DNA of 39,701 nt from Rikenellaceae bacterium DTU049 (GTDB lineage: Bacteria > Bacteroidota > Bacteroidia > Bacteroidales > DTU049): NCBI GenBank assembly GCA_001513285.1, contig LFTI01000102.1, forward strand, positions 1 to 39,701. Reading direction: 5' to 3'. Below, piece by piece: positions 18,732 to 29,332 of this stretch. A program made the position numbers and the translations under genes. Each line of letters begins with the position of its first letter. Positions within the stretch are counted from its first letter, which is position 1. The notes under the pieces were generated by a model that saw nothing but the letters and a program-made list of their open reading frames with translations, did not search any database and was not told the DNA's origin.

Positions 18732-20185
18732 GTATATTTATCTTTATTATCATTAACAACGACACCCAAATTTTTTAAACGACTCCTTATTTCATCAGCC
18801 AAAATATAATTTTTTTGCTGTTTTAATTGTGTTCTAATATCTAAAATTAATTCAATAAAAGGAGCAATATCATGTGTATTTTGAGATTTTTCTAACTTAA
18901 GACCTAAAATATTTTCGATAAAAATATTTTTCATCCAATGTAGTATTTCAATATCATTATTATCTAAATTAATTTTTTGTTCATAAGCCAAATTGATAAT
19001 TTTAACTGCTTCGAAAAGATTAGCAATAGCTATAGGAGTGTTTAGGTCATCATTTAAAGCATCTAAAATCTTGTTTTTAATTTCAAATAAATTTGAATTA
19101 GAAATCTCTACATTTGAAGATAATTTATCAATTTTATTAAAAGCTTTTGATAATCTATCTAATCCACTTTCAGCAGCTTTCAAGGCTTCATTAGAAAAAT
19201 CTAGAGGACTTCTATAATGAGCTTGTAAAATAAAAAACCTAACAACCATTGGTGAGAAAGCATTTTCTAGAGCTGGATGAGTACCATTGAAAAGTTGCTC
19301 GAGAGTAATAAAATTATTGAGACTTTTGCTCATTTTTTGTCCATTGATAGTGATTAGATTATTATGTACCCAGTATTTAACAGGTTGCACGCCTTTAGCA
19401 GCAACAGATTGAGCTATTTCGCACTCATGATGAGGGAATTGTAAATCTAAACCACCGCCATGAATATCAAATGGCACTCCAAGATATTTAGCACCCATTA
19501 CAGAACACTCTAGATGCCAACCAGGAAAACCTTTGCTCCAAGGAGAATTCCACTGCATGATATGCTGTGGAGATGATTTTTTCCACAAAGCAAAGTCATA
19601 AGGACTTCTTTTCTCTTCTTTACCTTGCAATTCTCTAGTATGAGCTAATAGATCTTCTAATTTACGACCACTTAAAATGCCATATAAATTAGTATCATTT
19701 TGATATTTAACAACATCAAAATATACTGAACCATTAGAAATATAAGCATATCCATTATTTAGAATTTCTTGGATTAATTCAATTTGTTCAGGTATATGAC
19801 CTGAAGCAAAAGGCTCGATAGAAGGAGGCAAAGTATTGAGCATATCTAAAGCTTGATGATATCTACGAGTAAAGTAATTTACTATTTCCATTGGTTCTAA
19901 CTGTTCTAGACGAGCTTTTTTTTGAATTTTATCTTCACCTTCATCAGCATCATTTTCTAAATGTCCTACATCTGTAATATTGCGAACATAGCGCACTTTA
20001 TAACCTAGTTCTTTCAAATATCTAAATAAAACATCAAAAATTATAGCAGGACGAGCATGTCCTAGATGTGGATCACCATAAACAGTGGGGCCACAAACAT
20101 AAAGACCCACAAAAGGCTCATTAATAGGGACAAATTGTTCTACTTTTTTAGAAAGACTATTGTATAAATGAAGTGGATGATTCAT
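18713..20185 (-). CDS. cysS: Cysteinyl-tRNA synthetase
   Basis: VCGPTVYGDPHLGHARPAI (HIGH), GGLDLQFPHHECEIAQS, QKMSKSLNN (KMSKS). Confidence 0.96.
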   Translation of the reverse strand: MNHPLHLYNSLSKKVEQFVPINEPFVGLYVCGPTVYGDPHLGHARPAIIFDVLFRYLKELGYKVRYVRNITDVGHLENDADEGEDKIQKKARLEQLEPMEIVNYFTRRYHQALDMLNTLPPSIEPFASGHIPEQIELIQEILNNGYAYISNGSVYFDVVKYQNDTNLYGILSGRKLEDLLAHTRELQGKEEKRSPYDFALWKKSSPQHIMQWNSPWSKGFPGWHLECSVMGAKYLGVPFDIHGGGLDLQFPHHECEIAQSVAAKGVQPVKYWVHNNLITINGQKMSKSLNNFITLEQLFNGTHPALENAFSPMVVRFFILQAHYRSPLDFSNEALKAAESGLDRLSKAFNKIDKLSSNVEISNSNLFEIKNKILDALNDDLNTPIAIANLFEAVKIINLAYEQKINLDNNDIEILHWMKNIFIENILGLKLEKSQNTHDIAPFIELILDIRTQLKQQKNYILADEIRSRLKNLGVVVNDNKDKYTWEIED

Positions 20186-20263
20186 AAAAATTACAAATTT
20201 TTTTCGAAATTAACAGAAAAAAATGAAATGATGAAAAAGTGTAAATAATGAAATACAAAATTT

Positions 20264-20490
20264 TGGTTCTATAACGTTTATTGTGGTTATATTATTTTAC
20301 TACAAAGAGCACAAAGATATTACACAAAGTTCACAAAGTTTCATTTTTAAGCTTTTTAATTCTATCATTCTCTGTGTTCTTTGTGCCTTCTTTGAGAACT
20401 TTGTGGTTAATATTTAATTGTCTAATAATAAAATACATTTTTATAAAATTATTTTTTTAATTTTTACCTATATAAAACGTTATAGAACCA
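20264..20490. repeat. Repeat family copy 3: perfect 16-bp terminal inverted repeats around an inverted CACAAAG-type core
   Basis: tggttctataacgttt...aaacgttatagaacca; interior closely similar to copy 2. Confidence 0.9.
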
Positions 20491-20514
20491 TTTTTAATTT
20501 TAAAAATCATAGTT

Positions 20515-21321
20515 TTATTCTATTTCAGTAAAATCTAGCTCGCTACCTAGTAAACTATGTGGTATGAAATATATTAAAATTTGTATAGCTGATGCCACTA
20601 GAATCCATGTTTTATAATGAGCTTTATTTTTTCTCATTTGCCAAATAGCTATAATCCAAAATATCAGTGATATCAGTGTTTTAGTATCAGTGAGATCATT
20701 ACCTACTGGCCAGCCTGTCCAGTATGCACCGAATGCGTATTTCTGCACTATTGGTCCTAATATAATTCCTCCAAGCAAAATGGAAATAAAAGCTCCATAA
20801 ACAAAATTGTGCAACTGTTTTTCTCTATTAAAAATTACAAAAAATATTGAACCTATGGCGAAAAATATAGATAAAAACATTAACAAAATATGAGGTATTA
20901 AAACATATGCTGGGACAGGATCTTTGTATCTCAATATCACATGTTTCCCTTTATTATTTAGAATTATTTGTTTATCATGATCCTTTAGTACAACCTCATA
21001 GATCATTTTTCCAGCTGCTGGTAATTGTGGTAGTGAGCCTATCAACTTGCCATTTTCGTATTTCATAGTCTGTATTTGCCAATCATCATTACTTTTGAAT
21101 CTTTTGTAAATAAGAAGACCATTAGCTGTCGTATCTCCTACTTCTATCACTATCTCAGCATTATTATTAGTATCTGCGCTGCGAGGAAGCTCATATTTAA
21201 TTTCATTTCCTTTATAATACACTTTGTCGTTTACTGGATTGGTAGGTCCAGTAATTCTTTGGAAATAAGCTATAGCACATGCAAAAATTATAGAAATAAT
21301 ATAAATAATCCAATTTCTCAT
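20515..21321 (-). CDS. Conserved multi-TM membrane protein, function unknown (internal start MRNWIIY preferred over 21360)
   Basis: N-terminal TM, soluble segment, then 4 TM helices with FGAYWTGWPVGNDLTDTKT. Confidence 0.7.
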   Translation of the reverse strand: MRNWIIYIISIIFACAIAYFQRITGPTNPVNDKVYYKGNEIKYELPRSADTNNNAEIVIEVGDTTANGLLIYKRFKSNDDWQIQTMKYENGKLIGSLPQLPAAGKMIYEVVLKDHDKQIILNNKGKHVILRYKDPVPAYVLIPHILLMFLSIFFAIGSIFFVIFNREKQLHNFVYGAFISILLGGIILGPIVQKYAFGAYWTGWPVGNDLTDTKTLISLIFWIIAIWQMRKNKAHYKTWILVASAIQILIYFIPHSLLGSELDFTEIE

Positions 21322-21343
21322 ATTAAAACAATTTATTTTGATA

Positions 21344-23443
21344 TTAAAAATCCATACCAAGATTAAACATCATAAAAGCAAAAACATCTGTTACCTCATC
21401 TATTACTTTAGACATTGGTTTGCCACCACCATGACCTGCTTCAGTTTCTATTCTTATCAAAACAGGATTATTACCAGTTTGTTTTTCTTGTAAAGTAGCA
21501 ATAAATTTAAATGAATGAGCGGGCACTACTCTATCATCGTGATCAGCAGTAGTTACTAAAGTAGCAGGATATTCTACACCTTCACGAATATTATGAAGTG
21601 GAGAATAAGCATATAAATATTTAAAATCTTCAGGATTATCGCTACTGCCATAATCTCCTACCCATGCCCAGCCAATTGTGAATTTATGATAACGTAGCAT
21701 GTCCATCACACCTACAGCAGGCAGAGCTACTTTAAATAAATCTGGTCTCTGAGTCATCACTGCACCAACTAATAATCCACCATTAGAGCCACCATTTATA
21801 GCTAATTTAGATGGTGAAGTATAATTATGTGAGATTAAATATTCTGCAGCAGCAATAAAATCATCAAAAACATTTTGTTTTCTCTCTTTTGTACCTGCTT
21901 CATGCCATTCTTTGCCATATTCTCCACCACCACGTATATTGGGCACAGCATAAATACCACCTTTTTCTAAAAAAGGAATTATTTTTGTGCTAAATGTCGG
22001 CAATACACTAATATTGAAGCCACCATATCCATATAGCAATGTAGGATTATTCCCATCCAATTTAATATCCTTTTTATGTGTTATAAACATTGGAATTTTT
22101 GTACCATCTTTTGATGTGTAAAATACCTGTTCAGTGATATAATTGTCTGGATTAAAATTTAATGATGTTTTGAAAAATTCTGTTAGTGTTTTGGCATCTG
22201 CATTATATTTAAAAATAGTAGGTGGATATATATATGAAGTAAAAGTAAAATAAATATTATTATGCTCATAATATGTACTAACACCTGTAACTGTCCCCAT
22301 TGCTGGTATTTCAATTTCATTCAATATTTTACCCGTTTTATCAGCTAAATACATTTTACTTTTCACATCTACTTGATAATGAATCACCCAATAGTCTTTA
22401 GTAGCAGATATGCCATTTAAAACATTTTTGCTCTCATTAATAACTGTTTCTATTGTGAATGGTTGTTTATCTAAAGCTACTTTGATCAATTTATAATTAG
22501 GAGCATTATCATTTGTCATAAAATAAGCTACATTGTCAATAATATCTACTAGAGAATAATCATTTTCGAAACCGCTAAATAGTAATTGGAAACTATTATT
22601 TTTGATTGGCAATTTAGATACATATAATTGCAGACCACTGGTAGCCTCAGTTTCATATAAAAAAGCATATTTTTCATTTCTATCAGTTTGGATAACGTAA
22701 TTTCTTAGAGGATAATCATTATTCTCATAGATTAATTTATCTTTTTGCTGTGTAGTTCCTATCTTATGATAATAAACTTTGTGATATTCATTTTTTGCTG
22801 TTAGAGCTTTAGAACTGTCTTTGATTTCATAACCACTATAAAAGAATCCATCTTTATACCAAGCAATATTAGTAAACTTAGCCCATTTGATATGATCTGG
22901 TAGTAATCGCATTGCAATCATGTCAAAAACAAAAATTTCTACCCAATCGCTGCCAGCTTTTGAAATACCATAAGCTAGATATTTATTGTCAGGAGAAAAA
23001 GATAAAGCACTTAATGAAGTTGTACCCTTGGCATCCCATTGATTAGGATCTAAAATTACACGTTTTACGCCAGATTTAATATCTTTTTGGTAGAACACAC
23101 TTTGATTTTGCAAACCTGTATTTTTGAAATAATATATTTTATCTTGTCTTTCGGATGGCGTACCCATACGTTCGTAATTCCATATTTCTTCATAATATTT
23201 TCTTAGTTTTTCTCTAAAAGGAATTTTTTCTAAATATGAAAAAGTGAGTTTATTTTGCTCTTGTATCCACTGTTTTGTTTCTGGACTGTTTTCGTCTTCT
23301 AACCATCGATATGGATCAGCCACCATCGTACCATGGTAATTTTCTACAATATCTACTTTTTTAGTTTTAGGATATTGCAACTGTTGTGCATTAATTATAT
23401 TCATAGTTATTAACATTAAAACAAGGAAAATAATTTTTTTCAT
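21344..23443 (-). CDS. Secreted prolyl oligopeptidase (S9A)
   Basis: Signal peptide; DPYRWLEDENSPETKQWIQEQN, NGGSNGGLLVGAVMTQRPDLF, DHDDRVVPAHSFK, EAGHGGGKP. Confidence 0.94.
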   Translation of the reverse strand: MKKIIFLVLMLITMNIINAQQLQYPKTKKVDIVENYHGTMVADPYRWLEDENSPETKQWIQEQNKLTFSYLEKIPFREKLRKYYEEIWNYERMGTPSERQDKIYYFKNTGLQNQSVFYQKDIKSGVKRVILDPNQWDAKGTTSLSALSFSPDNKYLAYGISKAGSDWVEIFVFDMIAMRLLPDHIKWAKFTNIAWYKDGFFYSGYEIKDSSKALTAKNEYHKVYYHKIGTTQQKDKLIYENNDYPLRNYVIQTDRNEKYAFLYETEATSGLQLYVSKLPIKNNSFQLLFSGFENDYSLVDIIDNVAYFMTNDNAPNYKLIKVALDKQPFTIETVINESKNVLNGISATKDYWVIHYQVDVKSKMYLADKTGKILNEIEIPAMGTVTGVSTYYEHNNIYFTFTSYIYPPTIFKYNADAKTLTEFFKTSLNFNPDNYITEQVFYTSKDGTKIPMFITHKKDIKLDGNNPTLLYGYGGFNISVLPTFSTKIIPFLEKGGIYAVPNIRGGGEYGKEWHEAGTKERKQNVFDDFIAAAEYLISHNYTSPSKLAINGGSNGGLLVGAVMTQRPDLFKVALPAVGVMDMLRYHKFTIGWAWVGDYGSSDNPEDFKYLYAYSPLHNIREGVEYPATLVTTADHDDRVVPAHSFKFIATLQEKQTGNNPVLIRIETEAGHGGGKPMSKVIDEVTDVFAFMMFNLGMDF

Positions 23444-23730
23444 AGTTTTTTTTACAAATATAAGTTAAAATTTAGTAAGTTATTATATTTATTAACTTAT
23501 ATACCTAAAAATAAAATTTTCCTTATAAAACATTTCAAAATATTTATAAAAAAGAAAAAATGTTATATAAAAATTTTTCATAAATTTGTATTAATAAAAA
23601 ATATTATTATCAATGATATATAGGAGCTTAACAAAAAAACTTTTAAAATAGTCTAAAATAATATAAAAATTTTTTATTTGTAAAAAAATTAATAACTTTA
23701 CAAAAAACCAAGAAAAAAAACGTATTTGTA

Positions 23731-25959
23731 ATGGAAAGTGAAACTATCGGAACAAAGAATATAACAAGAGAAGACATCTATCATGTGCTAAAGACTGTAT
23801 TTGGTTATGATAATTTCAAACTATATCAGGAAGAGATCATTAATAGTTTGCTAAATGGTAAAGATACTTTTGTAGTGATGCCTACTGGTGGAGGTAAATC
23901 TCTTACTTATCAATTACCAGCATTATTATGTGAAGGAACAGCAATAATCATTTCTCCTTTATTAGCATTAATGAAAAATCAAGTAGATATTATCAGAAAT
24001 ATTTATGCTGATGACAAAATAGCACATATGCTTAATAGTACTTTGCCACGTAGAGAACTAAAACAAATATTTGAAGATCTATCTAGTGGTAAAACTAAAA
24101 TGCTTTTTATAGCTCCAGAATCATTAAAAAAAGAATCTTATACAGAATTTTTCAAAAATTTGCATATATCTTTTTTTGCTGTCGATGAGGCACATTGCAT
24201 CTCTGAGTGGGGGCATGATTTCAGACCAGAATATCGAATGATCAGACCAATGATAGATACCATAGGCCAAGATGTACCTGTCATTTCTCTCACTGCTACA
24301 GCTACTCCTAAAGTACAAGAAGATATTATTAAAAATTTAAAATTAATAAATCCAAATATTTATATTTCTAGTTTTAATAGACCAAATCTATATTATGAGG
24401 TGAGACCTAAAACTAAAAATATTAATAAAGAATTGATACAATTAGTGAGAGAAAGAGAAGGTAAAAGTGGCATAATTTATTGTATGATGAGAAAAACTAC
24501 TGAAAAAATAGCAGAAATGTTACAAGCTAATGGTTTCAACGCATTACCATATCATGCTGGCCTGAGTGGAGCTGTGAGACGTCAAACGCAAGACTTATTT
24601 TTAAGACAAGATATAGACATTATAGTAGCTACAATAGCTTTTGGCATGGGAATTGATAAACCTGATATCAGATTCATTATTCATTATGACATGCCCAAAA
24701 GCCTGGAAGCATATTATCAAGAGACGGGGCGTGCGGGCAGAGATGGTGGTGAAGGTGATTGTATTGCTTTTTATAATGAAGATGATTTAATTAAGTTTAA
24801 TAAAATGGAGCAAAATAATCGTGGTGTCGCTGAAAAAGAAATTTCTGACTTGATAATGTATGAGACTATTTCTTATGCAGAGAGTACTATCTGTAGAAGA
24901 AAATCGCTTTTGCACTATTTCGGTGAAGATTATAAAGAAGATAATTGCCATAGCTGCGATAATTGTATATATCCTAAAACACAGTTTGATGCAAAAAAAG
25001 AAATTTTAACAGTTTTGAAAGCTATCGATGAGACCAAAGAGCAGTACAAAGCTAAAATGATTGTGAAAATTCTTATAGGTAATGACAAAGATAAAGCTTC
25101 ATTGAAACATTTCAAAGCTGAAAAACTGAAAAGTTATGGTGCTGGTGCAGAAAACGACGAAAAATTTTGGAATTCAATTATTAGACAAATATTAATTTTG
25201 AATTTTTTAATGAAAGATATCAATAATTATGGTGTCTTAAAAATAACAGATAAAGGAAGAGAATTTTTAACAAATCCGAAAAGTATTATGCTTACAAGAG
25301 ATAGAGATTTTTCTGATGATTATGAGGGTTTAGATGACGAAATGAAGATGAAAGGTGGTTCTGGCGCTGATACTATATTGCTTAAAATGCTTAAAGATCT
25401 TCGCAATCAAATAGCAAAACAAAATAATCTACCACCATTTGTCATCTTTCAAGATCCCTCATTAGAGGAAATGACTATACAATATCCTATTACACTGGAT
25501 GAATTGCAAAATATTACTGGTGTAGGTGTAGGAAAAGCTCAAAAGTATGGTCAGCCTTTTGTAGATCTGATAAAGCAATATGTAGATGAGAATGAAATAG
25601 AACGTCCTAATGATATTATCATTAGGTCATCTGCCAATACTTCTAGTCTTAAAATATTTATTATTCAAAGCATCGATCGTAAAATCCCACTAGATGAAAT
25701 AGCAAATGCCAAAAATTTAACTTTTGAAGAATTACTCGATCAAATCGATAAAATCGTTGCTAGTGGTATACGAATTGATATAGATTATTTCATCGATGAA
25801 GTCATAGATCCTTATCATCAGGAAGAGATTTATGATTATTTCAGAACTGCTAGCACAGATGACATTCAGCAAGCTCTTGAGGAACTTGGTGAAAATGAAT
25901 ATACTGAAGAAGAAATTCGTCTAATGCGCATAAAATTTATCTCAGAAATGGGTAATTAA
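23731..25959 (+). CDS. recQ: ATP-dependent DNA helicase RecQ
   Basis: VMPTGGGKSLTYQLPAL, FAVDEAHCISEWGHDFRPEY, QETGRAGRDG, C-terminal zinc-binding, WH and HRDC-like regions. Confidence 0.95.
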   Translation: MESETIGTKNITREDIYHVLKTVFGYDNFKLYQEEIINSLLNGKDTFVVMPTGGGKSLTYQLPALLCEGTAIIISPLLALMKNQVDIIRNIYADDKIAHMLNSTLPRRELKQIFEDLSSGKTKMLFIAPESLKKESYTEFFKNLHISFFAVDEAHCISEWGHDFRPEYRMIRPMIDTIGQDVPVISLTATATPKVQEDIIKNLKLINPNIYISSFNRPNLYYEVRPKTKNINKELIQLVREREGKSGIIYCMMRKTTEKIAEMLQANGFNALPYHAGLSGAVRRQTQDLFLRQDIDIIVATIAFGMGIDKPDIRFIIHYDMPKSLEAYYQETGRAGRDGGEGDCIAFYNEDDLIKFNKMEQNNRGVAEKEISDLIMYETISYAESTICRRKSLLHYFGEDYKEDNCHSCDNCIYPKTQFDAKKEILTVLKAIDETKEQYKAKMIVKILIGNDKDKASLKHFKAEKLKSYGAGAENDEKFWNSIIRQILILNFLMKDINNYGVLKITDKGREFLTNPKSIMLTRDRDFSDDYEGLDDEMKMKGGSGADTILLKMLKDLRNQIAKQNNLPPFVIFQDPSLEEMTIQYPITLDELQNITGVGVGKAQKYGQPFVDLIKQYVDENEIERPNDIIIRSSANTSSLKIFIIQSIDRKIPLDEIANAKNLTFEELLDQIDKIVASGIRIDIDYFIDEVIDPYHQEEIYDYFRTASTDDIQQALEELGENEYTEEEIRLMRIKFISEMGN

Positions 25960-25990
25960 TTTCTAATAACATTATTAAAAAAATAAAATT

Positions 25991-26677
25991 ATGGAAGAAG
26001 AACAAGATTTAATTAATAACAATAGCAATAATGAGTCAGAGAATAATTTTTCTGATCCTATCGCAAATCAAGAAACTCAATCAACTAAAAAATGTAAAAA
26101 TAATTATAACTTTTGGTGGCAATTAATACTTTCTATTTTGGTAATAGCATTAATAATATTACAATTTGTACCAATAAAAAAATCTCCAAAATCAATAATT
26201 ACTCCAGCCACTTCAAGTAAAATTGCTCATATTAATGTAGATACTATCATGTTTAAATATCCATTAGTAGATACTTTACATAATAGATTACAAAGACAGA
26301 TAACTTCATTAGAAACAGATTTGATAAATAAGCAAAATAGCTTACAAAAAAATATGCAAGCATACCAAGATGATATGCAAAGTGGAAAAATTATTACTAA
26401 AGATGAAGCTAATAGACGTGAACAACTATTGATGAATGAACAACAAGAGCTCTTAACTCTACGCGATCAATATGATGCCCAAATTCAGCGATTACAAATG
26501 TCTATGCAAACCGAAATATTAGATAGTATAAAAAGTGCTATTAAAAATTTACCTCCTGAAAAAAGTTTTGATTATGTTTTAGGATATTCTAATGAAGGAG
26601 CAATATTTTATGCTAACCCTAGTTTTGATATAACTAATGATGTATTAACGGTTTTAAATAAAAGATTTAAAAAATGA
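25991..26677 (+). CDS. OmpH/Skp-like protein with single TM anchor
   Basis: TM WWQLILSILVIALIILQFV; IAHINVDTIMFKYPLVDTL then coiled coil; C-terminal FDYVLGYSNEGAIFYANPSFDITNDVLTVLN. Confidence 0.75.
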   Translation: MEEEQDLINNNSNNESENNFSDPIANQETQSTKKCKNNYNFWWQLILSILVIALIILQFVPIKKSPKSIITPATSSKIAHINVDTIMFKYPLVDTLHNRLQRQITSLETDLINKQNSLQKNMQAYQDDMQSGKIITKDEANRREQLLMNEQQELLTLRDQYDAQIQRLQMSMQTEILDSIKSAIKNLPPEKSFDYVLGYSNEGAIFYANPSFDITNDVLTVLNKRFKK

Positions 26678-27096
26678 GAAATAAAACAAAATTTATTTTT
26701 ATTTTGTTTGCTATCACACTATTTACTAATTGTAAACAAGAATTAAAAAAACTAATAGAAGAATCATATCCAGATGGTAACCCAAAGATTGTATATTACT
26801 TAGATAAAGATGATAATAAAGTAAAAATAGAGGAATACTATCCCAATGGGAAACTACAATATACGGGCGGCTTAAATAATGAATTGCGTCATGGTGAATG
26901 GAAATATTATCACCCAAATGGAAAATTGTGGTCCGAGGGCAAATATGAAAATGGAACAAGAATAGGCAAAAGTGTAACCTATTATGAAAATGGTAACATT
27001 CGCATTAAAGGTACTTACAAAGATGGAAAACCATATGGCAAATGGTATTTTTATGATGAAAATGGAAACTTAATTGAAACAAAAAATTTCGATTGA
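26674..27096 (+). CDS. MORN-repeat lipoprotein
   Basis: Lipobox LFTNC; repeats YYPNGKLQYTGG, YYHPNGKLWSEGKYENG, YYENGNIRIKGTYKDGKPYGKWYFYDENG. Confidence 0.8.
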   Translation: MRNKTKFIFILFAITLFTNCKQELKKLIEESYPDGNPKIVYYLDKDDNKVKIEEYYPNGKLQYTGGLNNELRHGEWKYYHPNGKLWSEGKYENGTRIGKSVTYYENGNIRIKGTYKDGKPYGKWYFYDENGNLIETKNFD

Positions 27097-27102
27097 TTTA
27101 CA

Positions 27103-27684
27103 ATGGCAGATAATTCATATTTAGTCGTGGGGCTTGGAAATATTGGCTATGAATATGAACATTCTAGACATAATATAGGTTTCGATGTTTTAGATTATTT
27201 TGTAGAAAAATATTCCTCCAGTTTTAAGCAAGATAGATATGTTTTACGAGCTGATGTAAAAATTAAAAATAAACTATTTATTTGCATAAAACCAACTACA
27301 TATATGAACCTTAGTGGCAAAGCAGTAAATTACTGGTTAAAAATACTTGAAATACCTTTATCAAATATTATAATTATTTATGACGATTTTGAATTACCAT
27401 TGGGTAAAATTAGAATAAAAGCAAAAGGAAGTGCTGGTACTCACAAAGGACTAGAAAATATTATAGAAACATTGCGAACTGAACAAATACCTCGTATGCG
27501 TATTGGTATAGACAATAATTTTTTGCCAGGACAGCAAATAGATTATGTTTTAGAAAAATGGCCAAAAGATCAATGGGAAAAAATATCCAAAGTTTTTCCA
27601 GTAGCTTCTGATGCTCTTTATACCTGGGCTTTTGAGGGTATAGATAGAGCAATGAATAAATACAACAATATTGTAATTGAGTGA
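27103..27684 (+). CDS. pth: Peptidyl-tRNA hydrolase
   Basis: LVVGLGNIGYEYEHSRHNIGFDVLD, KPTTYMNLSGKAV, IYDDFELPLGKIRIKAKGSAGTHKGLENI. Confidence 0.95.
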   Translation: MADNSYLVVGLGNIGYEYEHSRHNIGFDVLDYFVEKYSSSFKQDRYVLRADVKIKNKLFICIKPTTYMNLSGKAVNYWLKILEIPLSNIIIIYDDFELPLGKIRIKAKGSAGTHKGLENIIETLRTEQIPRMRIGIDNNFLPGQQIDYVLEKWPKDQWEKISKVFPVASDALYTWAFEGIDRAMNKYNNIVIE

Positions 27685-27727
27685 TTCTTATACATTAAAT
27701 AAATTTAACTAATTAAAACTTTGTAAA

Positions 27728-29113
27728 ATGGCTAAAATGCTAGATTTAACAAAAGGAGATGAGCGTAAGACTATTATCAAATATGCAGTTCCATTAATAT
27801 TAGGTAGTGTCTTACAAAATCTATATTCACTAATTAATAGTATCATAGTCGGCAATTACTTAGGAAAAGAAGCATTAGCAGCAGTAGGAATATCATTCCC
27901 ACTAATATTTGCTGTTATTTCTTTAATAATAGGCTTTACAATTGGATTATCTATAGTTATCGGACAATATTATGGTAGTAAGCAATATGATAATTTGAAA
28001 AAATCTATTAGTACAAGCTACATAGTATTGGTGATTTTCGCTGTAATAATGACCACCTTTTCTATAGCTACTGGAAAATATTTATTACAACTATTAGGAG
28101 CACAACCAGAAATATTATCTCAAGCTACCTCATATTTTAATGTATTTTGTTTAGGTTTTTTATTTGCTTTTCCTTTTAATGCTACCAATGCAGTTTTAAG
28201 AGGTGTGGGAGATTCAGTGACACCGCTATATTTTTTGATTTTTAGTATTATTGTAAATTTTGTTTTAAATTATGTGTTTGTAGCTATATTACATTTTGGC
28301 TTAACATCTACTGCTTGGGCGAGTGTAATAAGTCAGATATTAGCATTGATACTGATGATAGTTTATATAAACAAAAGACATCCTTTTATCTCAGTAAAGA
28401 TAAAAGAAATGAAATTTTATAAAAATATTTTTAAATATATAATGAAAATTAGCTTACCTAGTGGCATTCAACAATTTGTCATAGCTATTAATGCAGTAGT
28501 TTTAATGAGTTTAGTAGCATCATTTGGTACAGATGCAATTGCTGGCTATTCAGTAGCTACTAGGGTCGATGCTATAGCTGGAATACCTGCATTCATTTTT
28601 TCATCTGCATTAGCTAATTTCGTAGCACAAAATGCTGGAGCTTTAGAATTTAAAAGAATTAAAAATGGCTTAAGAGAAACTCTACGTATGACTGTCGGCA
28701 TGACAATTATTATATCTATATTGATAATTATTTTTAGTAAATCTATAATGACTATTTTTACTAAAGATATAAATGTAATTAATATAGGTAGTGAATATTT
28801 GAGGGTAATAAATTATTTTTATGTATTATATGCAGTGATGTTTGCTTATCAGTCAGTATTCAGAGGTAGCGGCGATACTATGATAAGCATGCTAATAACA
28901 CTTGCAGCTATATGGATAGTACGTATTCCTTTTTCTTATATGCTTTCTAAACATTTAGGAACCTTAGGTATATGGCTAGGAATACCAATTGGTTGGTTTG
29001 TAGGAGTAATACTATCGTATAGCTATTATAAATCGAGGAGATGGGAATTAAAATTTGTAATGCAAATGCGTGAAAGACATACACCTCCACCAGAATTGGC
29101 AGATAACATTTAA
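27728..29113 (+). CDS. MATE-family efflux transporter
   Basis: IIKYAVPLILGSVLQNLYSLINSIIVGNYLGKEALAAVGISFP, 12-TM pattern, GRGSGDTMIS-like FRGSGDTMISM. Confidence 0.93.
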   Translation: MAKMLDLTKGDERKTIIKYAVPLILGSVLQNLYSLINSIIVGNYLGKEALAAVGISFPLIFAVISLIIGFTIGLSIVIGQYYGSKQYDNLKKSISTSYIVLVIFAVIMTTFSIATGKYLLQLLGAQPEILSQATSYFNVFCLGFLFAFPFNATNAVLRGVGDSVTPLYFLIFSIIVNFVLNYVFVAILHFGLTSTAWASVISQILALILMIVYINKRHPFISVKIKEMKFYKNIFKYIMKISLPSGIQQFVIAINAVVLMSLVASFGTDAIAGYSVATRVDAIAGIPAFIFSSALANFVAQNAGALEFKRIKNGLRETLRMTVGMTIIISILIIIFSKSIMTIFTKDINVINIGSEYLRVINYFYVLYAVMFAYQSVFRGSGDTMISMLITLAAIWIVRIPFSYMLSKHLGTLGIWLGIPIGWFVGVILSYSYYKSRRWELKFVMQMRERHTPPPELADNI

Positions 29114-29332
29114 TATCAATTTTTAAATTTTCATTTTAAACTATGAATTAGGAATTTTTTAACATTGTTAATTCATTACAAAGTATATATTTATTATTAC
29201 AACTTTTACAATTAATGAATTAAAGAAAAAAATCTATACTGATGTTAAAACTTCTGTCTCGATTTCACTTATACAAATGGGCGTCATAATGGTTAAAAAA
29301 CTAAGCAAAAATGAATGAAAATAGTAGAAAGA

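Noticed and set aside
26674-27096. MORN-repeat lipoprotein as a YwqK-like antitoxin
   Set aside because: No toxin partner nearby; such repeats are common in Bacteroidota lipoproteins.
29230-29320. Possible transposase remnant (ttaaaacttctgtctcgatttcacttatacaaatgggcgtc) in the MATE-glycosyltransferase gap
   Set aside because: Short, interrupted translations with no family motif I could name.
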